Shown here: positions 34,104 to 43,541 of the stretch, piece by piece | How positions within the stretch are numbered: position 1 is the stretch's first letter | How the letters are laid out: each line of letters opens with the position of its first letter | Origin: CBDCWA01 sp965223255 | GTDB lineage: Bacteria > Pseudomonadota > Alphaproteobacteria > Rhizobiales > Hyphomicrobiaceae | Assembly: GCA_965223255.1 (NCBI GenBank) | Contig: CBDCWA010000004.1 | Coordinates: 2,480,001-2,544,000, forward strand | DNA length: 64,000 nucleotides | Reading direction: 5' to 3' | Notes under the pieces: model-generated | Database searches by the model: none | The model's input: the letters and a program-made list of their open reading frames with translations, nothing else | What the model was told of the DNA's origin: nothing | Position numbers and translations under genes: made by a program

Positions 34104-35381
34104 CTATTCGGCGGCTTGCGATTTTACCTCGCCGACGGCGCCTGACGTGATTACGCGCTCTAACTCGTCGCCGTCATATCCAAGCACGTCCGTGAGAACT
34201 TCAGCCGTGTGTTCACCCAACAGTGGCGAGCGCACGACTTCGACGGGGCTCGCCGAGAGCTTGATGGGGCAGCCCACCGACAGATATGGGCCACGTTCGG
34301 GATGGTCGACCTCGACAACGGTGCCCGTCTTGCGAAGTGACGGCTCGTTTGCCAATTCTTTCATTGACAAAATGGGGCCGCACGGAATGTCGAGCGGATT
34401 GCATTCGTCCATGACTTCGAACTTCGTCTTGGTTTTCGTCCACTCTTCGATGCGGTCGAAGATCTGCGGGATCTTGTCGAGCCTGGCGTCGGGTGTTGCG
34501 TACGCCGGATCTTCCTTCCAGTCAGGCTCCCCGATCAAGTCGCAAATCTTGCCCCAAACCGCGGCCTGCGTGATGAAATAGACATAAGCATCGGGATCGG
34601 TTTCCCACCCCTTGCACTTTACAATCCAACCGGGCTGACCACCGCCAGAATCGTTGCCCGCCCTTGGTGTGCTTTCGCCAAACGGAATGCCCTGACCATA
34701 CTGACTGTACTCTTTCAGGGGGCCCCTCTCGAGGCGCTGTTGGTCGCGCAACTTGACCCGGCACAAATTGAGCACACCATCCTGCATTGCGGCCAGCACA
34801 TGTTGGCCTTTTCCGGTTTGCTCACGATGATAGAGCGCCGACACGATCCCGAGCGCCAAGTGCAAGCCGGTGCCACTATCACCAACTTGCGCACCGGTAA
34901 CGAGTGGCGGGCCATCAAGGAAGCCGGTCGTCGAGGCGGCACCGCCCGTGCATTGGGCGACGTTTTCGTAGACCTTGCATTCTTCATAAGGACCTGGGCC
35001 AAAGCCTTTGACCGAGGCATAGACCATACGCGGGTTGAGTTCCTGGATTCGCTCCCATCCAAAACCCATGCGATCGAGTGCACCTGGTGCGAAATTCTCC
35101 ACCAACACGTCGCAAGTCTTTACGAGTTTTTCCAATACCTCTTTGCCGATCGGATCTTTGGTGTTGAGTTCGATCGACCGCTTGTTGTGATTGAGCATGG
35201 TGAAATAGAGCGAATCTGCGCCGGGCACATCGACCAGTTGCTTGCGTGTGGCATCGCCGACGCCAGGGCGCTCAACCTTGATGACATCGGCACCGAGCCA
35301 GGCCAGGAGCTGCGTGCAGGTGGGGCCGGATTGAACATGGGTGAAATCAAGGATCCGGATACCTTCGAGCGCTTTTTGCAT
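34104..35381 (-). CDS. frc: Formyl-CoA:oxalate CoA-transferase
   Basis: 425 residues, the Frc size (about 428). A class III (CaiB/BaiF) CoA-transferase with LDFTHVQSGPTCTQLLAWLG, ADVIKVERPGVGDATR and the catalytic aspartate in GAQVGDSGTGLH. Near-identity to Frc-type blocks (NPRMVYASVKGFGPGPYEEC, YSQYGQGIPFGE) and the presence of oxc directly upstream make the specific call secure. It moves CoA from formyl-CoA to oxalate, freeing formate. 39 bases separate it from oxc. Confidence 0.95.
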   Translation of the reverse strand: MQKALEGIRILDFTHVQSGPTCTQLLAWLGADVIKVERPGVGDATRKQLVDVPGADSLYFTMLNHNKRSIELNTKDPIGKEVLEKLVKTCDVLVENFAPGALDRMGFGWERIQELNPRMVYASVKGFGPGPYEECKVYENVAQCTGGAASTTGFLDGPPLVTGAQVGDSGTGLHLALGIVSALYHREQTGKGQHVLAAMQDGVLNLCRVKLRDQQRLERGPLKEYSQYGQGIPFGESTPRAGNDSGGGQPGWIVKCKGWETDPDAYVYFITQAAVWGKICDLIGEPDWKEDPAYATPDARLDKIPQIFDRIEEWTKTKTKFEVMDECNPLDIPCGPILSMKELANEPSLRKTGTVVEVDHPERGPYLSVGCPIKLSASPVEVVRSPLLGEHTAEVLTDVLGYDGDELERVITSGAVGEVKSQAAE

Positions 35382-35420
35382 GATGTGTTCTCCGACAATT
35401 ATGAGTGCTCGCGATCTCGG

Positions 35421-37151
35421 TCATTTCTTGCCGATAACGCTTTGAGGATTGAGATTGCCAATGCGCCCGCTCTCCGTGCCTGACGCTTCATCTATGACGG
35501 CATTCACAAGGGTTGGTTTGCGCGAGTGGATCGCGGCCTTGACGGCACGGGTGAGGTCATCGGGCGACGTAGCGCAGACCCCTACACCGCCGAAGGCTTC
35601 CATCATTTTGTCGTAGCGTGCGTCCTTGACGAAGACTGTTGTCGCAGCGTCCGCATGTCCACTTGGATTAACGTCAGTGCCCCGATAGATGCCGTTATTG
35701 TTGAACACCACGACGCAGACCGGCAGATTATAACGACAGATCGTTTCGATCTCCATGCCAGAAAAACCAAACGCGCTATCACCTTCAACAGCAAGTACCT
35801 GCTGACCTGTTTCGATAGCCGCGGCGACGGCAAAGCCCATTCCGATTCCCATGACGCCCCAAGTCCCGACATCAAGGCGCTTGCGCGGTTGATACATGTC
35901 GATAATGCTGCGTGCGAAGTCCAGAGTGTTGGCGCCTTCGTTGACGAGGATCATCTCGGGATTGTCTTTGACAATATCGCGCAATGCACCTAGTGCACCG
36001 TGAAAATCCATCGGTACATTGTTGTTCTGCAGGCGCGGCGCCATACGCGCGACATTGCTTTCAGCTTTTTCCCTGACCGCATTCGTCCACTCGCTCGGCG
36101 GTGCTTTCCAATCGTTGCCCATTGCATCCAACAGGGCTGTCACACACGATGCAATGTCGCCAACCAGAGGTGCCTTGATCTCGACATTGGAATCCATCTC
36201 TTTGGGATCGATGTCGATATGGACGAAAGACTTGGGCGCATCGCCCCACGCCTTGCCTTTGCCGTGCGACAGCAACCAATTGAGCCGTGCCCCGATCAGC
36301 ATCACGGTATCGGACTCTTTCAGGACCAGCGAGCGCGCAGCCCCTGCCGATTGTGGATGGGTGTCGGGCAGCAGGCCTTTCGCCATGCTCATCGGCAGAT
36401 AGGGAATGCCGGTCTTTTCTATAAGGGCGCGAATATCCTGGTCGACCTGCGCATAAGCAGCCCCCTTGCCAAGTATGATGAGCGGTCGTTTGGCTGCCTT
36501 CAAGACATCTAGGGCACGCGTGACGGCTTCCGGCGCTGGTATTTGAGCCGGCGCTGGATCGATCACCTTGACGAGGGAATTTTGTCCTGCGCGCCGGTCC
36601 ATGGTCTGACCCAGCAGTTTGGCCGGCAGATCCAGGTAGACACCGCCCGGTCGCCCGGAAACTGCCGCCCGAATGGCCCTGGCAATACCGATGCCAATGT
36701 CCTCGGCGTGCAATACGCGAAACGCCGCTTTGCATAAGGGTTTGGCAATCGCCAGCTGATCCATCTCTTCGTAATCGCCTTGCTGCAGATCGACGATCTC
36801 GCGTTCAGACGATCCGCTGATCAGGATCATTGGAAAACAGTTGGTGGTGGCGTTGGCGAGCGCGGTTAGACCATTGAGAAATCCTGGTGCGGAAACCGTA
36901 AGGCAGACCCCCGGCTTCTGGGTTAGGTATCCGGCGATCGCGGCTGCATTGCCGGCATGCTGCTCGTGGCGAAACGATATCACCCGCATGCCTTCGGCCT
37001 GCGCCAATCGGCCGAGGTCCGTAATGGGAATGCCCGGCACGCCGTAGATAGTTTTGATGTTGTTGAGCTTGAGAGCATCGATCACAAGGTGAAAACCGTC
37101 GGTAAGTTCTGCTGGCTCGGCACCACCTGCAGACGCAGCATCCGTCATCAT
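35421..37151 (-). CDS. oxc: Oxalyl-CoA decarboxylase
   Basis: 576 residues, thiamine-diphosphate enzyme. Visible are YGVPGIPITDLGRLAQAEGM and RHEQHAGNAAA (catalytic glutamate of the pyrimidine domain), VIDPAPAQIP and the pyrophosphate motif GDSAFGFSGMEIET ending in NNNGIYRGTD. Oxc converts oxalyl-CoA to formyl-CoA and CO2. AAGGAG precedes the tandem ATGATG start. It lies 47 bases after the regulator gene and is followed by frc. Confidence 0.96.
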   Translation of the reverse strand: MMTDAASAGGAEPAELTDGFHLVIDALKLNNIKTIYGVPGIPITDLGRLAQAEGMRVISFRHEQHAGNAAAIAGYLTQKPGVCLTVSAPGFLNGLTALANATTNCFPMILISGSSEREIVDLQQGDYEEMDQLAIAKPLCKAAFRVLHAEDIGIGIARAIRAAVSGRPGGVYLDLPAKLLGQTMDRRAGQNSLVKVIDPAPAQIPAPEAVTRALDVLKAAKRPLIILGKGAAYAQVDQDIRALIEKTGIPYLPMSMAKGLLPDTHPQSAGAARSLVLKESDTVMLIGARLNWLLSHGKGKAWGDAPKSFVHIDIDPKEMDSNVEIKAPLVGDIASCVTALLDAMGNDWKAPPSEWTNAVREKAESNVARMAPRLQNNNVPMDFHGALGALRDIVKDNPEMILVNEGANTLDFARSIIDMYQPRKRLDVGTWGVMGIGMGFAVAAAIETGQQVLAVEGDSAFGFSGMEIETICRYNLPVCVVVFNNNGIYRGTDVNPSGHADAATTVFVKDARYDKMMEAFGGVGVCATSPDDLTRAVKAAIHSRKPTLVNAVIDEASGTESGRIGNLNPQSVIGKK

Positions 37152-37198
37152 CTTGCTCCTTCCCTATCGCGTCGAAGATCCAACAATTGCCCCAAGTC

Positions 37199-37897
37199 TT
37201 ACCCGTCAACGTTAGAGAGTTGCACATGTTGCTCCACATGATCTCTAAGTTTCATTGTGTGCTCTCGCACCAGCCGCTCGGCCCGTTCGGTATCGCGTAA
37301 TTCAATGGCGGCGACGATTTCCTTATGGTCAACGATTGATCTCTTGGCCCGGTCCATCTCAAAAATTGTCCGGTGCCTGATCGACTTGACGTGAAAGAAA
37401 AGCCCGTCCGTAATTTCGGAGATCAATTCGCAACCGCTAAGTTTGATGATCGCCTGATGGAACAGAATGTTGGCATCGGAATATTCGTCGGTGAACTGAG
37501 CCGCGTCACTCTGCGAGTACTTGTCAACCAGCATTCTGAGCTCTGCAATTCCTGCGTCACTTGCCTGTTTTGTAACCAGCCGGGCCGCCATACTCTCAAG
37601 GGCCGCCCAAACTGTAATCATGTCCAAGATCTCGGACTTGGTCTTGCGGATAATAAAGACACCTTTGCGCGGCACGATCTTCACGAACCCTTCCTGATCG
37701 AGCTGCGCCAAAGCCTCGCGGATCGGCGTTCGGCTGATGCCCAGTTTCTCAGACAGGCTTCTTTCATCGAGACGCAGGTCGACGTCGTCGGCATAGATGT
37801 TGGTATCCATGATGGCGGTTTTCAGCGCCCGATAGGCGCGAGCCTTGAGGCTCAGCGTGTCTTCAATCGGCGCAATTTGCAGTCCGACATTCGCCAT
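37199..37897 (-). CDS. GntR family regulator, FCD (FadR-like) subgroup
   Basis: 232 residues: an N-terminal winged helix-turn-helix (RLDERSLSEKLGISRTPIRE, ALAQLDQEGFVKIVPRKGVF), then an all-helical FCD domain (AALESMAARLVTKQA and a late H...H region, FHQAIIKLSGCELI, HKEIVAAIELRDTE). It is first in the oxalate run and probably senses oxalate, formate or a related acid and controls the run, perhaps also the divergent formate dehydrogenase. The effector is inference. Confidence 0.92.
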   Translation of the reverse strand: MANVGLQIAPIEDTLSLKARAYRALKTAIMDTNIYADDVDLRLDERSLSEKLGISRTPIREALAQLDQEGFVKIVPRKGVFIIRKTKSEILDMITVWAALESMAARLVTKQASDAGIAELRMLVDKYSQSDAAQFTDEYSDANILFHQAIIKLSGCELISEITDGLFFHVKSIRHRTIFEMDRAKRSIVDHKEIVAAIELRDTERAERLVREHTMKLRDHVEQHVQLSNVDG

Positions 37898-37909
37898 TGA
37901 TACTCTCTT

Positions 37910-37918
37910 ATACAGTAT
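37910..37918. promoter_or_regulatory. Small dyad upstream of the GntR gene
   Basis: ATACaGTAT, a perfect 4-1-4 palindrome, lies about 15 bases upstream of the GntR ATG. FCD-type regulators often bind short GTA/TAC dyads and autoregulate, so it is an operator candidate. The site is short enough to arise by chance. Confidence 0.25.
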
Positions 37919-38813
37919 TGGCTTAGCGTTCTGGTCCTAGATCGGCCTGTGCGCCCAACCGACGAATGAATGGCCGCAAACTCTGGCATACAATACTCCA
38001 AATCCTTCAGCCTGCAAGCCAAACAGCCCACTTATTTGCCCTGCTCCATCACGGTCAATCAGCCGAGCTATTTGGCGTCATCTTATCATTCTGCGGTTCC
38101 CAGAACTCGGTGCGTCAATGGCCCCAATGTCGGCAGCCGCGCCAGATTTGTTGCGCAGCCCCACTGCCCCCGGCGTATTGACCGGGTTGATAACCGGGGC
38201 CAAATGTTTTTCCTTAGCGATAATCGATTGCATCAAGTACACGGCCTCATCGGGCCCGCCCATTTGCTGGCCATTATCAGAACTTGAACGGGCTTTGCTG
38301 GTTGCCGCTACGCGCTGGCAGTGGCCGCACTGGCACGCGGCGTCATTGCTGATAAGCCCAGCCCAATTGCAAACGATAAGCGATCTTCGAGGCTGGCATT
38401 TGAACGTCCTCCCCGAAGTCTTCCGGCCATGCCCGTGCCGATTGATGTGCCGATCCTACTCACGATTGCGCCAAATCGATCGCTGAATTGCCCTCTTTCG
38501 CGTCACAATCAACCGCCAAGATTAGATGATCGATATCTTCGCGTGGGGTTGGCGGAGAACAAGACCCTAGATAGTGAATTGGTATACCGTATGCGCAGCG
38601 TCAGATGCGGCCAAGTGAATTCGCACGCCGCGCGAGCTGAGCGCCTAACCAACGCCAAGATGTCGAGCAGAAAAATTAGCTATATCATAAGCTAAATTTG
38701 AGCGGTTGGGCGGTTCGGCCCGCGCTGATGCCAACCCTCTGGCCGGTGTCTATCATGAACGCTGGACCGCCATCGCGCTTGTGACATAGGCATATGGCAT
38801 GCAAGAATACTAA

Positions 38814-38830
38814 AATGGTAGGATACCATT
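38814..38830. promoter_or_regulatory. Operator-like palindrome upstream of formate dehydrogenase
   Basis: AATGGTA-gga-TACCATT, perfect seven-base arms with a three-base spacer, 20 bases before the ATG at 38851. TGGTA...TACCA-type palindromes are common targets of GntR/FCD regulators, one of which heads the adjacent oxalate genes. Location next to the start codon suggests repression of the formate dehydrogenase genes. Confidence 0.45.
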
Positions 38831-38850
38831 GGCATCGTTGGTGAATTTTC

Positions 38851-40644
38851 ATGCGCTTATGGTCGTTGTTTTCGCGAAAAAAGAATTCTCAAAACGCTCA
38901 GAAGGGCGGCGCTGACATGGCCAATGACCTGACCGCGGATTCCGGCCCCGCGGCTCCTGGCCACGTGCATCCCGGCGCTGGGCGGCGAAAGGGCCGCCTT
39001 CATCCGAAAGGGCGGCTGGTCACCGACCATGAGATCGCGGAGGTGCGCAAGCTGATTGGTCAGGCGCCTTATCCACGCGATATGCTGATCGAGTTCCTTC
39101 ACAAAATTCAAGACGCTGAGAATTGCCTGCCAGCCGGCCACCTGCACGGTCTTGCCGAGCTGCTAGGTATTCCGATGGCGGAAGTCTATGAAGTGGCAAC
39201 CTTCTATGCGCACTTTGACGTTGTGCCCGATGGCGCTGAGCGGCCGCCAGCCAAGACTATTCGTGTCTGTGAAAGCCTTTCCTGTATGATGGCAGGCGCC
39301 GAGGAACTGATATCGGAATTGCAGTCTGCCAAAATGGACGGGGCCAGAGTGGTGCGCGCGCCATGCATGGGCGCCTGCCACCAAGCACCAGCATGTGCGG
39401 TTGGCCATCGCCATGTGCCGCTGGCCGACGTAAAAACCATCAAAGCATGTGTTGGAGGCAAAGATCTTTCGGCCCAGGTTCCCAAATATGAATCGCTCAA
39501 AGACTATCGTTCTGCTGGCGGCTATACGGTGCTCGAGAGCTGCCTGTCCGGGAGCCACACGGTTGATGACGTTATCAGCGTTCTGTCCGATGGCGGCCTG
39601 CGCGGCCTGGGCGGCGCCGGCTTTCCAGCTGGACGCAAGTGGAGCTTAGTGCGGGCTGAGCCAGGCCCACGACTGATGGCGGTCAATGGCGATGAAGGCG
39701 AGCCAGGAACGTTCAAAGACCGCCTCTATCTTGAAACAGAGCCGCACAAAGTCTTGGAAGGTATGTTGATCGCGGCCTGGGCGGTGGAGGCGCAAGCCGT
39801 ATACATCTATATCCGTGACGAATATCCCGCGGCGCTAGAAATATTAGGAACTGAAATTGCTGCCCTCGAGCAGGCCGGCCTTGCTGCCCACACCAAACTT
39901 CATTTGCGACGCGGTGCAGGTGCTTATATCTGCGGCGAAGAAAGCGCGATGATCGAAAGCATTGAAGGCAAGCGCGGCCTGCCCCGTCACCGACCGCCCT
40001 ACGTCGCGCAGGTTGGAATTTTCGATCGCCCAACCCTGGTCAACAACATTGAGACGCTCTATTGGGTCCCAGATATCATTGCAAAGGGCGCGTCATGGTT
40101 TGCCGATCAAGGCAAAAACGGCGCCATGGGCGTGCGCTCTTATTCGGTCTCAGGCCGCGTCAAGGAGCCCGGCGTAAAGCTCCTGCCTGCCGGCTCGACC
40201 GCCAACGATATCATTGCCGCTTCGGGCGGAATGCGTGACGGACATGCCTTCAAGGGTTATCTGCCAGGCGGCGCATCGGGCGGCATATTGCCTGCATCTA
40301 TGGCTGACATAGCGCTCGATTTTGGAACACTTGAAAAACATGGCTGTTTTGTCGGTTCGCATGCCGTGGTCATTTTGTCGGATCATGACAACATCAGGGA
40401 CGTCGCTCTAAACCTCATGAAGTTCTTCGAGGATGAGAGCTGCGGCCAATGCACGCCCTGCCGTAACGGCACCGAGAAGGCGGTTCGCCTGATGTCTGAC
40501 GGGAAATGGGATGAAGCACTTCTGTCGGATCTTGCAACGGTGATGGCGGACGCTTCGATTTGCGGCCTAGGCCAGGCGGCTCCCAATCCCCTGTTGTGCG
40601 CGCTAAAGTATTTTCCAGAAGACATCCGCGGAGCACGCCAATGA
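38851..40644 (+). CDS. NAD-dependent formate dehydrogenase, fused gamma-beta (NuoE-NuoF-like) subunit
   Basis: 597 residues combining two subunits. Residues about 55-210 are the NuoE-like 2Fe-2S part (CESLSC...CMGACHQAPAC). Residues about 215-597 are NuoF-like, with the FMN/NAD site RGLGGAGFPAGRKW, NGDEGEPGTFKDR and GAYICGEESAMIESIEGKRG and a 4Fe-4S motif SCGQCTPCRNGTEK...CGLGQ. This is the fused beta subunit of soluble NAD-linked formate dehydrogenases (Fdh1B type). It passes electrons from the alpha subunit to NAD+. A second possible start is at 38917. The stop overlaps the alpha-subunit ATG. Confidence 0.93.
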   Translation: MRLWSLFSRKKNSQNAQKGGADMANDLTADSGPAAPGHVHPGAGRRKGRLHPKGRLVTDHEIAEVRKLIGQAPYPRDMLIEFLHKIQDAENCLPAGHLHGLAELLGIPMAEVYEVATFYAHFDVVPDGAERPPAKTIRVCESLSCMMAGAEELISELQSAKMDGARVVRAPCMGACHQAPACAVGHRHVPLADVKTIKACVGGKDLSAQVPKYESLKDYRSAGGYTVLESCLSGSHTVDDVISVLSDGGLRGLGGAGFPAGRKWSLVRAEPGPRLMAVNGDEGEPGTFKDRLYLETEPHKVLEGMLIAAWAVEAQAVYIYIRDEYPAALEILGTEIAALEQAGLAAHTKLHLRRGAGAYICGEESAMIESIEGKRGLPRHRPPYVAQVGIFDRPTLVNNIETLYWVPDIIAKGASWFADQGKNGAMGVRSYSVSGRVKEPGVKLLPAGSTANDIIAASGGMRDGHAFKGYLPGGASGGILPASMADIALDFGTLEKHGCFVGSHAVVILSDHDNIRDVALNLMKFFEDESCGQCTPCRNGTEKAVRLMSDGKWDEALLSDLATVMADASICGLGQAAPNPLLCALKYFPEDIRGARQ

Positions 40645-43418
40645 CCGCAAAAGTCACGTTCGAATTGGATGGCAAGTCGGTCGAGGCCCAGGACGGCGAA
40701 ACCATTTGGCAGGCGGCAAACCGGCTTGGCACCACGATTCCGCATTTGTGTTGGCAGCCAGAGCCCGGCTATCGTGCCGACGGCAACTGTCGCGCGTGCA
40801 TGGTGGAAATAGAAGGCGAGCGCGTCCTGGCGGCATCGTGCCAGCGCCAGGCTACGGAGGGACTGAAGGTTCGTACCGCGACCGCGCGCGCCCGCAAAGC
40901 CCGCGAGATGGTGTTCGAGCTTTTACTTTCCGACCAGCCCGAACAGGCAGAGAGCCATGATCCGAATGCCAAATTCTGGCAATGGATCGAAGCGATGGAC
41001 ATCGCACCAGAAAGCCGTTACCCCGCCAATACTAAACCGGCAGCCGACTACAGCCATGCCGCTATCGCGGTCAACTTAGACGCCTGCATTGCCTGCGGTC
41101 TTTGTGTCAGAGCCTGCCGTGAGGTGCAGCAAAATGATGTAATCGGGCTTGCCTATCGCGGCCACAAGGCCAAGGTCGTCTTCGATTTCGATCAATCGAT
41201 GGGCGAAAGCACGTGTGTTGCCTGTGGCGAGTGCGTGCAGGCCTGCCCCACCGGCGCATTGATGGAACGCAATTTGATCGAAGAGGCGACGGGCAAGCGC
41301 ATCGCCTTCGAAGACAAATCAATCGACACCTTGTGCCCCTATTGCGGTGTTGGCTGCCAAACTCGGGTTCATGTCAAGGATGACAAAATCCTTTATGTCG
41401 ATGGCCGCAATGGACCGGCCAATAACAATCGCCTCTGCGTCAAGGGCCGGTTCGGCTTCGACTATATTCATCATCCAGATCGTCTAACGCGCCCTCTGAT
41501 CCGTCGCGAGAGTGCCGCAAAGTCGCCGGACATGGAGCTAAACGCGGAAGACTGGTCAAGTGTATTTCGCAGAGCAACATGGGATGAAGCCCTAGAGCGT
41601 GCAGCGTCGGGTCTCAAGGCCGTCCATCGTCAAGGCGGCGGCAAAGCGCTGGCCGGTTTTGGCTCTGCCAAGGGGTCGAACGAAGAAGCGTATCTCTTTC
41701 AAAAGTTCATCCGCCAAGGGTTCGCCACCAACAATGTCGATCATTGCACCCGCCTGTGCCATGCCTCATCCGTCGCCGCTTTGATGGAGGGCTTGAATTC
41801 CGGTGCTGTGACCGCGCCATTCACGGCTGCGGCGGATGCCGATTGCATTCTAGTGATCGGCGCCCGCCCGTCAGAAAATCATCCCGTCGCTGCAACGTTC
41901 TTGAAGAATGCGGCTCGCGATGGCGCCAAGCTCATCCTTGCCGATCCGCGTGGCCAGCATCAGGGCCTGGCCCGTCACGCGCATAGGATCTTGCAATTTG
42001 CACCCGGCCGCGATGTGGCGCTTCTCAATGCGATGTTACACACCATCATCGAAGAAGAGCTCTACGACATACAATATATCCAGGCGCACACTGAAGGCTT
42101 CGATGCGCTGAGAAAATCAATCACCAACTTCTCACCGGAAGCCATGCAGGACGTCTGCGATATTCCGGCCAACACCATCCGAGAGGTTGCCCGCCTATAT
42201 GCCAAGTCCGAGCGCTCGATCATCTTTTGGGGCATGGGCATTTCGCAGCACACCCATGGCACCGACAATGCGCGCTGCTTGATTGCACTTGCCTTGATAA
42301 CCGGCCACGTGGGGCGGCCCGGGACGGGGCTCCATCCCTTGCGCGGTCAAAACAACGTCCAAGGCGCTTCCGATGCCGGCCTCATCCCGATGGTCTATCC
42401 AGATTATCAATTGGTTGAAAATGACGAGATCCGCGCGCGATTTGAGTCCGCGTGGGGCACGAGCCTCGATCCCAAAAAGGGTCTGACGGTGGTCGAGATC
42501 ATGAACGCGATCAACGCCGGCGACATCAAGGCCATGTACATCATGGGTGAGAACCCGGCAATGTCGGATCCCGATACCCGGCACGCGCGCCAGGCGCTCG
42601 CGCGCCTAGAGCATCTGGTTGTCCAGGATATTTTTCTGACCGAAACGGCATGGCACGCCGACGTCATTCTGCCGGCTTCCGCGCATGCGGAAAAGTGGGG
42701 CAGTTTCACCAATACCAACCGGCAAGTGCAATTGGCCCGCCCGGTTGTCCCACCTCCAGGCCAGGCGCGCCAGGACTGGCTCTTGATTACTGAACTTGCA
42801 AAACGAACCGGCCTCGATTGGAATTATTCTGATATCGGCGATGTCTTCACGGAGATGGCATCGGTCATGCCGTCGCTGAACAACATAACATGGGAGCGTT
42901 TATGTCGCGAAGATGTTGTCACCTATCCTTGCGATGCCCCTGATCAGCCCGGCAATGAGATCATCTTCGCAAATAGCTTTCCGACCGCGTCTGGCCGCGC
43001 CAAGATTGTGCCGGCTGAATTGCTACCACCCGACGAGTTGCCTGATGACGAATTTCCAATGGTGCTAACGACGGGCCGGTTGCTCGAGCATTGGCACACC
43101 GGCTCCATGACAAGACGAACCGATACACTCGATGAACTGGAGCCCGAAGCGGTGGCGAGCCTCAATCCTACCCAGATGCATAATCTTGGCATTCAGGCGG
43201 GAGACGCGGTAACGGTGTCCACCCGTCGTGGCCGGATTACGCTCAAAGCCCGCGCCGACCGCGATGTCGCCGAGGGTATGGTGTTCATTCCATTCTGTTT
43301 TGCCGAGGCACCTGCCAATCTGCTAACCAACCCGCAAATCGATCCAATCGGTAAGATTCCGGAGTTCAAATATTGCGCGGCGCGGGTCGAGAAAACGAAT
43401 CAAACAGAGGCAGCTTGA
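40641..43418 (+). CDS. Formate dehydrogenase alpha subunit (Mo/W-pterin)
   Basis: 925 residues from the ATG at 40641 (ATGA overlap with the beta subunit). N-terminal 2Fe-2S domain (HLCWQPEPGYRADGNCRACM), two 4Fe-4S ferredoxin motifs (CIACGLCVRACREVQ, CVACGECVQACPTGAL), the CPYCGVGC cluster site of molybdopterin oxidoreductases, and the active site in DHCTRLCHASSVAAL, which uses cysteine with no in-frame TGA for selenocysteine. The C-terminal molydopterin-binding domain (QMHNLGIQAGDAVTVSTRRG) is present. It oxidises formate to CO2, feeding NADH via the fused subunit. A delta subunit and FdhD chaperone are not seen nearby. Confidence 0.95.
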   Translation: MTAKVTFELDGKSVEAQDGETIWQAANRLGTTIPHLCWQPEPGYRADGNCRACMVEIEGERVLAASCQRQATEGLKVRTATARARKAREMVFELLLSDQPEQAESHDPNAKFWQWIEAMDIAPESRYPANTKPAADYSHAAIAVNLDACIACGLCVRACREVQQNDVIGLAYRGHKAKVVFDFDQSMGESTCVACGECVQACPTGALMERNLIEEATGKRIAFEDKSIDTLCPYCGVGCQTRVHVKDDKILYVDGRNGPANNNRLCVKGRFGFDYIHHPDRLTRPLIRRESAAKSPDMELNAEDWSSVFRRATWDEALERAASGLKAVHRQGGGKALAGFGSAKGSNEEAYLFQKFIRQGFATNNVDHCTRLCHASSVAALMEGLNSGAVTAPFTAAADADCILVIGARPSENHPVAATFLKNAARDGAKLILADPRGQHQGLARHAHRILQFAPGRDVALLNAMLHTIIEEELYDIQYIQAHTEGFDALRKSITNFSPEAMQDVCDIPANTIREVARLYAKSERSIIFWGMGISQHTHGTDNARCLIALALITGHVGRPGTGLHPLRGQNNVQGASDAGLIPMVYPDYQLVENDEIRARFESAWGTSLDPKKGLTVVEIMNAINAGDIKAMYIMGENPAMSDPDTRHARQALARLEHLVVQDIFLTETAWHADVILPASAHAEKWGSFTNTNRQVQLARPVVPPPGQARQDWLLITELAKRTGLDWNYSDIGDVFTEMASVMPSLNNITWERLCREDVVTYPCDAPDQPGNEIIFANSFPTASGRAKIVPAELLPPDELPDDEFPMVLTTGRLLEHWHTGSMTRRTDTLDELEPEAVASLNPTQMHNLGIQAGDAVTVSTRRGRITLKARADRDVAEGMVFIPFCFAEAPANLLTNPQIDPIGKIPEFKYCAARVEKTNQTEAA

Positions 43419-43541
43419 GCTGCGTCGACTGAAATCGTTGGTTTATTGCTGGACTATTGCCCAGCGTCGGCAAAGAGTTGTCGCAATTTGGATGCTAATG
43501 TTCTCGCTCGACAGAGAATGGAAACGAGGCGGACAATTGCG

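Larger units (their letters stand above)
37898..38850. other. Long gene-free stretch between the oxalate and formate dehydrogenase genes
   Basis: About 950 bases. Several short frames cross it on both strands but none has a ribosome site, a domain or neighbours supporting it. They may be remnants. Two dyads that could be operators lie at its ends (listed separately). No RNA gene is recognised. Confidence 0.5.

Noticed and set aside
37966..38695. Several 60-125-codon frames in the gap before formate dehydrogenase
   Set aside because: They overlap one another, have no ribosome sites and match no family that I know.
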